From RBG-16-64-13 sp963718375 (GTDB lineage: Bacteria > Actinomycetota > Thermoleophilia > RBG-16-64-13), in contig CAVQZD010000005.1 in the NCBI GenBank assembly GCA_963718375.1, forward strand, positions 434,001 to 498,000: a DNA stretch of 64,000 nucleotides. The letters are read 5' to 3'. The notes under the pieces are model-generated. The model was given only the letters and a program-made list of their open reading frames with translations, ran no database searches and was not told the origin of the DNA. Position 1 is the stretch's first letter. Each line of letters opens with the position of its first letter. Made by a program: the position numbers and the translations under genes. Shown here in pieces: positions 50,415 to 58,100 of this stretch.

Positions 50415-52427
50415 CTAGAGAAGCGAGCCTATCTGGTACACGAGGACTCCCAGCGCGAAGGCCACCGTAAGCATCAGCGTCAGACTCGCCGCCGTCCATA
50501 GCCACGACTTCGACTCCTGCTTTATGACGACCAGAGTCGCGGCACAGGGCAAGAAGGTCATCAGTACAACCAGGAATGCCGCAGCCCCCGCCGGCGTGAG
50601 CACGGCAGCCACCCTCTCCGCCAGCCCGGAGTCCGCGGCTGCGATGGTGCCCGCCCCGAACAGTACCCCCAGGGCCGCGACGGTGTTCTCCTTGGCGACG
50701 AAGCCGGCGGCTAGGGCCACCAGAAGGCGCCAGTCGCCCAGCCCCATCAGTGCCCCAACGGGTTCGAAGGCCCTGCCGAGCACTCCGAGCACACTGTCTT
50801 CGGGCGCGGGGCCAGGGTAGGTGGATAGAACCCACACCACGGCCGAGACCACGACGATGATAGTGCCCGCCTTTCTTATGAAGGCCCAGATGTTCCGCCA
50901 GACGTAGCGGCCGATGGTGCGCCCATTCGGCTTGTGATAGAGCGGCATCTCCATCATGAAGGCGGTGCGCTGCCCCTTGAACACCACGCGATTGGCCATC
51001 GCGCCCACGACCGCCAGCAACACCAGATTGCCTCCCACCAAGACCACCATCGCCCAGGGAGCCGAGTTGCCGAAGAAGGCCGGAGTAAGAAAGGCCAGGA
51101 CCGCCAGCCGCCCGGCACACGGCACGAATGGTGTGAGCAGGATGGTCAGCAACCGAGCTCTGCGCTCCTCGATGATGCGGGAGCCCATAACAGCCGGCAC
51201 GTTGCAGCCGAAGCCCAGCAGCAGCGGCATGCACGACTTGCCGTGCAGCCCCATCCAGTGCATGTACCTGTCCATGACGTAGGCGGTGCGGGCCATGTAG
51301 CCCACGTCCTCCATAAGCCCGAGCGCGGCGAAGAACACGATCAGTATGGGCACGAACGAGATGACAGTGCCCGCTCCTGCGACGATGCCGTCGACGATCA
51401 GCCCACTGAACCAGGCAGGCGTCCCACTCAGCAGACTGCGCAGGAATTCGGAGACATCTCCGGATATCAGGGTGCCCAGCGCCCTGGAAGCCGGCCCCGC
51501 CACCAGAAAGGTGACGGCGAACACGACCGCCAGGGCAGCCAGCAACACCACCAGCCCCCAGAACGGATGCGTCGCCACCCGGTCGATACGGTCGGTTATC
51601 ACCGTCACTCCGCGCCGTGGTCTCACCACGGCCGCGCGCACCATCCGGGCGATCCAATCGTAGCGACCGCCCGCGATATCCACATAGGCGTCGTCGTGCT
51701 CGGCCAGCACGGCGTGGATGGACCCCCAGGCCTCCCCCGCGGACCCCTCCACTGCCCGGGTGACATCCTCGTCGCCCTCGAGTAGTTTGAGAGCCACCCA
51801 CTCCGCGGGATAGCCAGCGGGTGCGTGCCCCGCTACGAGCTCTTCTATCTGGTTCAAGACGGGACGGTGCTTCGCGCGCACGACCGGTAGGGTGGGGCTA
51901 TAGTCCGCCTTGCCTTCCGCCACCTGCACGGCGGCTTCCAGCAGAGTGGCGACACCTTCACCCTTGGTGGCCACCAACCCGATCACCGGCAGGCCAAGAG
52001 CGGCCTGGAGAACGGATACTTCGACGTGGACCCCGTGCTCCGCGGCCACGTCGATCATGTTCACCCCCAACACCACCGGTACGGGGAATGCCAACAGTTC
52101 CGCAAGCAGATAAAGATTGCGCTCGAGAGAAGCAGCGTTGACGAGCACTATGACCGCGTCGGGGGGATCCAATACCAGGTAGTCGCGTGCTATCCGCTCT
52201 TCTTCCGAACCTGAGCTCAGACTGTAGGTGCCGGGTAGATCGACGACCTCGAAGCGCCGCCCCTCGTGCACGAAGTGGCCGGTCTTCTTCTCTACGGTCT
52301 TGCCGGGCCAGTTGCCGACGTGCTGATCGGAGCCCGTGAGGATGTTGAAGATCGTCGTCTTGCCGACGTTCGGTTGTCCCGCTAAGGCGAAGGTATATGC
52401 GACGGGAGATCTCACGGCGCCTGTCAA
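50415..52427 (-). CDS. feoB: ferrous iron transporter FeoB
   Basis: 670 residues. Cytoplasmic G domain: GQPNVGKTTIFNILTG, switch I region NWPGKTVEKKTG, DLPGTYSLSS, then VNMIDVA. The membrane domain has two gates, including the first Cys-bearing gate MPLLLGFGCNVPAVMGSRII, and the second LTPFVPCAGRLAVL. The C-terminal helices end VVLMTFLPCAATLVVIKQESKS. Imports Fe2+, consistent with low-oxygen life. ATG/GTG-type overlap of 4 bases with feoA. Confidence 0.96.
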   Translation of the reverse strand: MTGAVRSPVAYTFALAGQPNVGKTTIFNILTGSDQHVGNWPGKTVEKKTGHFVHEGRRFEVVDLPGTYSLSSGSEEERIARDYLVLDPPDAVIVLVNAASLERNLYLLAELLAFPVPVVLGVNMIDVAAEHGVHVEVSVLQAALGLPVIGLVATKGEGVATLLEAAVQVAEGKADYSPTLPVVRAKHRPVLNQIEELVAGHAPAGYPAEWVALKLLEGDEDVTRAVEGSAGEAWGSIHAVLAEHDDAYVDIAGGRYDWIARMVRAAVVRPRRGVTVITDRIDRVATHPFWGLVVLLAALAVVFAVTFLVAGPASRALGTLISGDVSEFLRSLLSGTPAWFSGLIVDGIVAGAGTVISFVPILIVFFAALGLMEDVGYMARTAYVMDRYMHWMGLHGKSCMPLLLGFGCNVPAVMGSRIIEERRARLLTILLTPFVPCAGRLAVLAFLTPAFFGNSAPWAMVVLVGGNLVLLAVVGAMANRVVFKGQRTAFMMEMPLYHKPNGRTIGRYVWRNIWAFIRKAGTIIVVVSAVVWVLSTYPGPAPEDSVLGVLGRAFEPVGALMGLGDWRLLVALAAGFVAKENTVAALGVLFGAGTIAAADSGLAERVAAVLTPAGAAAFLVVLMTFLPCAATLVVIKQESKSWLWTAASLTLMLTVAFALGVLVYQIGSLL

Positions 52428-52720
52428 CGCGGGTCAGATGATGCTGCCAACCGTCCCCCTGGTTCCGCGCGCTCACCCTCTTTGGCCTCGCCGTCCGTGA
52501 GAGGCCGCACGACCACGCGCGCCGCCTGGCCCCGGCCCAGGGCCAGGCGCGCGCCATGCACCTCTACGATCACAGGCCCGCTACCCCAGTTGTGCAGCAC
52601 TCGTATGTCAGACCCGGGAGTCACTCCCAGGGAGATAAGGCGTCTGGCCAAGCTATGCGACTTCGGCAGCGCCACCACTACCGCGGGAGTGCATGGCGGG
52701 AGGTGTATCAGTGGCATCAC
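52424..52720 (-). CDS. feoA: FeoA domain protein
   Basis: 98 residues with an SH3-like FeoA domain: HSLARRLISLGVTPGSDIRVLHNWGSGPVIVEVHGARLALGRGQAARVVV. It is thought to modulate FeoB. It is coupled by 4-base overlaps to the regulator upstream and feoB downstream. The last 20 residues are charged and not conserved. Confidence 0.92.
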   Translation of the reverse strand: MMPLIHLPPCTPAVVVALPKSHSLARRLISLGVTPGSDIRVLHNWGSGPVIVEVHGARLALGRGQAARVVVRPLTDGEAKEGERAEPGGRLAASSDPR

Positions 52721-53175
52721 CTGACGTCGCCACCCTTCTCGCTCTGGCTCCTGCCAGCCTCATGCAAGGCCTCCGAGTAAGCGACGAAGTGCGCCAGCAC
52801 GTCGGGTTCCAGCACGTGCTCCAATCTGCAGGCCGTGGACTCAGCTTTGTCCAAGGGCAGAGAGAGCACGCCGGTGAGGAAGTCCCGGATCAGTAGGTGC
52901 CGCCTCTCCACCTCGGCAGCGGCAAGCCCGCCCTCCTCGGTCAACGTGACGTGGCCGTAAGGAGCGTGAGATACCAACCCACGTGCCCCCAGACACTTGA
53001 GTGCTCCCGTTACTGACGGGCGCGAGACTCCGAGTCTCTCGGCTATCTCACTGACCCGCGCCACTCTGGAGACACGTTCTACCTGAAGTATGGCCTCCAG
53101 GTAGTCTTCCTGGCTGGCGCTCAGGGGCTCGCCCTCTGCGCCCTGGCTCTTCTTCGTGTCGCCTTGTGTCTTCAC
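52717..53175 (-). CDS. DtxR/MntR family metal-dependent repressor
   Basis: 152 residues: N-terminal winged helix (SASQEDYLEAILQVER, VSEIAERLGVSRPSVTGALKCLGARGLVSHAPYGHVTLTEEG) and the helical dimerisation/metal domain (RRHLLIRDFLTGVLSLPLDKAESTACRLEHVLEPDVLAHF). It lacks the SH3-like third domain of full DtxR/IdeR, as MntR does. It heads dtxR-feoA-feoB and probably represses its own operon in response to Fe2+ or Mn2+. Confidence 0.93.
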   Translation of the reverse strand: MKTQGDTKKSQGAEGEPLSASQEDYLEAILQVERVSRVARVSEIAERLGVSRPSVTGALKCLGARGLVSHAPYGHVTLTEEGGLAAAEVERRHLLIRDFLTGVLSLPLDKAESTACRLEHVLEPDVLAHFVAYSEALHEAGRSQSEKGGDVR

Positions 53176-53214
53176 CCGGCTATCGCTCTCCGCCTGCTAC
53201 TCGATCGCTGGAAG

Positions 53215-53255
53215 TTAGGCAGGCCTATTTTAGTGCGTTGTGACTAACAAAACAA
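53215..53255 (-). promoter_or_regulatory. promoter and candidate metalloregulator operator of the feo operon
   Basis: On the minus strand TTGTTT (53250-53255), a 17-base spacer and TAAAAT (53227-53232, five of six). The interrupted palindrome TAGGC-AG-GCCTA (53216-53227) abuts the -10 and covers the expected start site. It resembles half of a DtxR-type TTAGG box. Confidence 0.55.
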
Positions 53256-53346
53256 GGTGCGCTCTTGCCGGAGTGCCCGCCCGGGGGCCGGCGCGCGTAT
53301 CTCTTGGTCTTCTAGCGGAGACCCCTGAGTGGAGTCACGGGGTGGG

Positions 53347-54345
53347 TCAGGTCGTCGGCAGGGTGGTCGGCGCAGTACTCGGCATGGTACTCGCGTGCGC
53401 AGTCGGTGGGATCGACGCCTCGACTCGGTCCTTAGCCGCTTGGGCGCTGTCTGCCAGCACCACTCTGTTGCGCCCCTGATTCTTGGCCTTGTACAGGGCG
53501 CCGTCCGCAAGAGCCAGGAGTTCGTCCATCGTCTGGCCCTGGCACACGGCCCCTCCGATGCTGACAGTGACCATGACCTGCTGACCCTGGACGATGAAAG
53601 GCACCTCCGCTACTGCTCTGCGCAGGCGCTCGAGCACTATCTCGGTGTCCCTCGGTCCGACGCCGGACATGACCATGAGAAACTCCTCACCACCTATCCG
53701 CCCGATCGCGTCATACGTGCGCAGCGTGTTCTGCCCGCGCACTACGATCTCCTGTAGGACGGCGTCTCCCCCGGCGTGGCCGAAGCTGTCGTTCACCGAC
53801 TTGAAGTGGTCGATATCGAGCACCCCTATGCTGAGCGGCAGACCCTGCCTCGGGGCCCTGGCTATCTCTTCGTTCAAGCGGCCGAATACGGCCCTCCGGT
53901 TCATGATGCGGGTGAGCGGGTCGGTGAGCGCCTGTCGCCGCAGTTCGGCTTGGGTGTCCAGCAGCTTGCGATTGAGCTCCGCGAACCGCTTGCCGACCAG
54001 CAACCTCGCCCTGAGCTCATCCCTATCCACGGGCTTCTGCAGATAGTCGGAGGCGCCCGATTCAAGGCCGGTCGCGATGTCCTGCTTGTTGTCACGGCCG
54101 GTGAGCAGCAGCAGATAGGGCGGACTGGAGAGCTCAAGAGCGCGGATGCGCCGGCACACTTCGACGCCGTCCAGTTCGGGCATCATCCAATCCAGGACGG
54201 CGAGTTCCGGGGCATCGTCGCTGGTGAGTATCTTCCACGCCTCCTCTCCGGAAGAAGCGGTGACTACCTCATAGCCCCATTTGGTGAGCATCTTCTGCAG
54301 GAGCAGGCGAGAAGCGGTATCGTCATCAGCAACCAGCGCTTTCAC
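53347..54345 (-). CDS. REC-GGDEF response regulator (diguanylate cyclase)
   Basis: 332 residues. The receiver has VADDD, phospho-Asp in LAVLDWMMPELDG, Thr in LLTGRD, Lys in QKPVD. The GGDEF domain has DPLTRIMNRRAVF, IDHFKSVNDSFGHAGGDAVL and an intact active-site GRIGGEEF. It ends in a Thr/Pro/Ala-rich tail. Its ATG overlaps the hybrid kinase stop (ATGA at 54342-54345), so the two are co-translated and likely partners. Output: c-di-GMP synthesis controlled by phosphorylation. Confidence 0.93.
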   Translation of the reverse strand: MKALVADDDTASRLLLQKMLTKWGYEVVTASSGEEAWKILTSDDAPELAVLDWMMPELDGVEVCRRIRALELSSPPYLLLLTGRDNKQDIATGLESGASDYLQKPVDRDELRARLLVGKRFAELNRKLLDTQAELRRQALTDPLTRIMNRRAVFGRLNEEIARAPRQGLPLSIGVLDIDHFKSVNDSFGHAGGDAVLQEIVVRGQNTLRTYDAIGRIGGEEFLMVMSGVGPRDTEIVLERLRRAVAEVPFIVQGQQVMVTVSIGGAVCQGQTMDELLALADGALYKAKNQGRNRVVLADSAQAAKDRVEASIPPTAHASTMPSTAPTTLPTT

Positions 54346-57300
54346 CGAAGCCCTCCCCTCTCCTCCGCGAGTGCGTGTATCAGGTTCATCTGCTGCTCCA
54401 ACTCGGCCACCAACCCGCTCTTTTCGGCATCAGTCAATGACCCGCCTGTAGCGTTCTTCTCGATGTCGGCCGCGCAGAAACGCATGGCCTCCGCGCCCAC
54501 GCTGGCCGACGCTCCCTTGAGTTGATGCGCGCGACCCTTGATGGACTCGATATCGCCCTCCTGGATGGCTTGGCGCAGCCCCTCCACTTGTCCGCTCAGG
54601 TCCTCCAGATACTGGGCAGCGATCTCTCCGGCCGCTTCGTCGTCGCCCTCCAGCAGATCCAAGAGCACCTTCTCGTCGAACACCGGCGCGGCCGGCTTCT
54701 GCGGTACGCTCAGGATATCGGGCATTGGCTCTGACTCCGCGCCCATAGGACCTGTGGTCAGCCACCTGGAGATGACCTCCTGGAGTTCAGCGGCCTTGAT
54801 GGGTTTGGCCAGGTAGTCGTCCATGCCCATGTTCAGGCACCGTTCCTTGTCTCCAGCCATCGCGTGAGCGGTCAGGGCCACGATGGTCACCGCCGGGTTG
54901 AGTGAACCCGAGTGGCCATCCCTGATCTGGCGCGTGGCCTCCAGGCCGTCCATGACGGGCATCTGCACGTCCATGAGGATCAGGTCGTACCGCTTGTCTC
55001 TGGTCGCCTGCAGAGCCTGAGCGCCGTCGTTCGCCGTGTCGGCTGAGTAACCCAGCTTCTCCAACGCCTTGATGGCCACCTTCTGGTTGACCAGGTTGTC
55101 CTCGGCCAGAAGGATGCGTGCCCGTCTGCGAGCGCGCTCGGCAAGAGTGTGGCGCGTGATGATGCGTCCGCTGGCGTCTCGTTCCTCTCCCACGGCCCCT
55201 CCTTCTCGGCCCTCTGGGCCCACCACAGCGGCGAGGCAGTCGTAGAAGTGCGACTGTCGCACGGGCTTGACCAGATAGGCGGCGAAGCCCACGCGCTCCA
55301 TGCGGGAAGCGTCACCGCGGGCCCCCACTGAGGTCATCATAACCAAACCGGTAGCAGCTAAGGCCGGGTCGGATTTGATCTCTTGAGCCAGTTCTTCCCC
55401 GTCCATCTCGGGCATGCACATGTCGAGCACGGCCACCCTGTACGGGTCGCCGTCGGCCACCGCTGCCCGTAGCGCTGCCAGCGCCTCCTTGGCTCCCGCT
55501 ACCTCGGTGTGGCGACAGCCCCAAGACTCCAACATGCCTGCCATGACCTTGCGGTTGGTCTCACTGTCATCGACGCCCAGAACCCGCACGCCCACGATAT
55601 TCCCCAGCTCGAGGTTGTCGAGCTCGCTGGCCACATGCTCGCCCTTGCGCAGCGGGAGCGTGAACCAGAACCTGGAGCCTTTGCCGACCGAGCTCTCGGC
55701 ACCCATCTGCCCACCCATAGCCTCCACCAAGCCCTTGGCTATGGACAGGCCCAGACCGGTGCCACCATGCTTTCTGGTAGTGGACGGATCGGCCTGCGTG
55801 AAGGGGCTGAAGAGCTGCTCCAACACCGGCGCAGGGATGCCTATACCGCTGTCTCTCACCGTGAAGCGCATCACGGCTCCATGGTCATCCTCGGACTCGA
55901 GGACTACATGTACGTCTACCTCGCCGTTCTCCGTGAATTTGATGGCGTTGCCGACCAAGTTCGTGAGGATCTGCCGTAGCCGCCCCGGATCACCGCGCAA
56001 GGCCGAGGGTACGTCAGGCTCCACCAGCACCGCGAGCTCTATCCCCTTCTCGTGAGCCTTGATCGCCAGTAGGGCCATCATGTCCTCAAGGGTAAGCCGC
56101 AGGTCGAAGTCGATGTTCTCGAACTCCATCTTCTTGGCCTCGACCTTGGAGAAGTCGAGGATGTCACCGATAACGGTCAGCAGGGCCTCGGCGCTCGACT
56201 GGATGGTCTCGGCGTAGTCCCTCTGCTCCTGGTTCATCTCGGTGTCGAGCAGCAGGTCGACCATGCCTATCACGCCGTTCATCGGCGTACGGATCTCGTG
56301 GCTCATGTTGGCGAGAAAGGCGCTCTTGGCCTCGCTGGCTGCCTGAGCCTCGACCGCCAACTGGTTGGTGCGCTTGATGGAATGCTCCAGCTCGCGGTTG
56401 GCAGCCTCGGCTTTGTCTTTGGCAAGTCGCAGTTCGCCCTCGGCCTGTTTCCTCTCGCTGATATCGCGAGCGAAGGTGACCTGGAACTCCTTTCCCTCAT
56501 ACTCTACGTAGTTGCTGCTGATCTCCACCGGCACCTCACGACCGTCACGGGTGCGGTGCGTACCCTCAATGACGCGATTGCCGGTGCTCTTGAGCTGTTC
56601 CCAGTTCTCGGCCCAGTGGGCGGCAGACCCTGGAGCGATGTCACTCATATCCAGCGCCAGAAGCTCTTCGCGCGAGTAGCCGAGCTGCTCGCAGCTCGAA
56701 TCGTTGACGAAGACCAACCGGCCCGCCGGATCGACCCACATCACCTGGTCGCCTGCCCGATCCACCGAGATCTGCGTCAGGCGCAGCTGCTCCTCCATCT
56801 TCTTGCGCGTCCTGATGTCGCGCGCAAAGATGAAGGTGAACTCCTGGCCATCGTGCTCCACGTAGGTGGCACTGGCTTCGACGGCTATGTCCAGACCGCT
56901 CTTGGCCCGGTAGTGGGTCTCGTGAGTGACGGAACCCAGCCGTTTGAGCTCCTCCCAGTCGCCGGTCCAGCCTTTCGGCAAGTTGGGGTCAAGATCGTAG
57001 ATGGTCATGCCCAGCAGCTCTTCGCGCGCATACCCGAGCAGTTGGCACATCGCGTCGTTTACGAACACGAACCGGCCGTCCGGGTCGGTCCAGAACATCA
57101 GGTCCGAGGCCCGGTTCACGGAGAATTGTGTGAGCCGCAACTGGCTCTCGAGTTCCCTGCGCTTGCTTATGTCGCGAGCCAGGGTGAAGTGGTACTCGTG
57201 CCCCTCGTACTGCACGTAGTTGACGCTCACCTCGACCGGGATCGCGCGCCCATCCTTGGTGCGTTGCACGCCTTCGAAAGTGGCGGTCTTCTGGTTCTTC

Positions 57301-58100
57301 ATGCGCTCCCAGTGCTCGTTCCAGGGCTTGGGAGCATTCGGATCGATGTCGTAGATAGTGAGTCGCAGCATCTCATCACGCGCATAGCCGAGTTGCCTGC
57401 AGGTGGAATCGGTCGCGAAGGTCAGCCGGGCGTCCTCTCCCACCCAGAAGATCTGTGCCTCAGAGTGCTCCACGGAGTACTCGGTGAGACGCAGCTTCTT
57501 CTCCATGCGCTTGCGCTCGGTGATGTCCCGCGCGAAGACGAACATGTACTCCTGGCCCTCGTACTCGACGAAGTTGGTGTTGACCTCCACCGGGAAGAGC
57601 GTGCCGTCCTTGGTGCGCTTGAAGCCCTCGACCGTGCTGGTGCGCTTGCTGCGCATGCGCTCCCAGTGCTCGTTCCAGGGCTTGGGCATCTCAGGGTCGG
57701 TCTCGTAGATGCTCATGTCCATCAGCTCTTCGCGCGTGTAGCCGAGCCGCTCGCACATGGCGTCGTTGGCGAAGATCATCTTGCCTTCGGAGTTGAGCCA
57801 GAAGATCATGCCCTGGGCGTGCTCGACCGAGAACTCAGTCAGCCGGAGCTTCTCCTCCATCTTCTTGCGCTCGGTGATGTCATGCGCTACGACGAAGTGG
57901 AACTCCTGCCCCTCGAACTCCACATAGCTGGAGGTGACCTCCACTGGGATGAGCGTGCCGTCCTTGGCGCGTTTGAAGCCCTCGACCGTGTGGGTCTTCT
58001 TCTGCTTCAAGCGCTCCCAGTGCTCGCTCCAGGGCTTGGGCATGTTGGGGTCGGTGTCGTAGATGCTCGTGTTCACGAGTTCTTCGCGGGTGTAGCCCAA
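54342..58100 (-). CDS. nine-PAS hybrid histidine kinase, C-terminal part (PAS5-9, HisKA, ATPase, two REC, HPt)
   Basis: About 1250 residues downstream of a frameshift near 58100. Five PAS units (the first cut at its start; period about 118 residues), then HisKA (NMSHEIRTPMNGVIGMVDLLL), HATPase (NLVGNAIKFTENGEVDV, GGTGLGLSIAKGL), receiver 1 (LDMCMPEMDGEELA), receiver 2 (LILMDVQMPVMDGLEAT) and HPt (GRAHQLKGASASVGA). It has no transmembrane helix, so it is probably cytoplasmic. The TTG at 58100 opening this frame is only where the frame becomes open; the true start is in the 58073-59650 feature. ATGA overlap with the diguanylate cyclase. Confidence 0.9.
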   Translation of the reverse strand: MGYTREELVNTSIYDTDPNMPKPWSEHWERLKQKKTHTVEGFKRAKDGTLIPVEVTSSYVEFEGQEFHFVVAHDITERKKMEEKLRLTEFSVEHAQGMIFWLNSEGKMIFANDAMCERLGYTREELMDMSIYETDPEMPKPWNEHWERMRSKRTSTVEGFKRTKDGTLFPVEVNTNFVEYEGQEYMFVFARDITERKRMEKKLRLTEYSVEHSEAQIFWVGEDARLTFATDSTCRQLGYARDEMLRLTIYDIDPNAPKPWNEHWERMKNQKTATFEGVQRTKDGRAIPVEVSVNYVQYEGHEYHFTLARDISKRRELESQLRLTQFSVNRASDLMFWTDPDGRFVFVNDAMCQLLGYAREELLGMTIYDLDPNLPKGWTGDWEELKRLGSVTHETHYRAKSGLDIAVEASATYVEHDGQEFTFIFARDIRTRKKMEEQLRLTQISVDRAGDQVMWVDPAGRLVFVNDSSCEQLGYSREELLALDMSDIAPGSAAHWAENWEQLKSTGNRVIEGTHRTRDGREVPVEISSNYVEYEGKEFQVTFARDISERKQAEGELRLAKDKAEAANRELEHSIKRTNQLAVEAQAASEAKSAFLANMSHEIRTPMNGVIGMVDLLLDTEMNQEQRDYAETIQSSAEALLTVIGDILDFSKVEAKKMEFENIDFDLRLTLEDMMALLAIKAHEKGIELAVLVEPDVPSALRGDPGRLRQILTNLVGNAIKFTENGEVDVHVVLESEDDHGAVMRFTVRDSGIGIPAPVLEQLFSPFTQADPSTTRKHGGTGLGLSIAKGLVEAMGGQMGAESSVGKGSRFWFTLPLRKGEHVASELDNLELGNIVGVRVLGVDDSETNRKVMAGMLESWGCRHTEVAGAKEALAALRAAVADGDPYRVAVLDMCMPEMDGEELAQEIKSDPALAATGLVMMTSVGARGDASRMERVGFAAYLVKPVRQSHFYDCLAAVVGPEGREGGAVGEERDASGRIITRHTLAERARRRARILLAEDNLVNQKVAIKALEKLGYSADTANDGAQALQATRDKRYDLILMDVQMPVMDGLEATRQIRDGHSGSLNPAVTIVALTAHAMAGDKERCLNMGMDDYLAKPIKAAELQEVISRWLTTGPMGAESEPMPDILSVPQKPAAPVFDEKVLLDLLEGDDEAAGEIAAQYLEDLSGQVEGLRQAIQEGDIESIKGRAHQLKGASASVGAEAMRFCAADIEKNATGGSLTDAEKSGLVAELEQQMNLIHALAEERGGLR
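57531..57880 (-). repeat. near-identical PAS repeat, copy 1 (PAS6)
   Basis: This 350-base stretch aligns without gaps to 58241-58590 with about 10 mismatches (about 97% identity), many in third codon positions. The offset is 710 bases, or 708 (two 118-codon PAS units) once the two surplus bases between the copies are removed. Confidence 0.9.

Noticed and set aside
50122..51801. 559-codon minus-strand frame overlapping feoB and ilvE
   Set aside because: Gly/Arg-rich out-of-frame reading of two well-supported genes.
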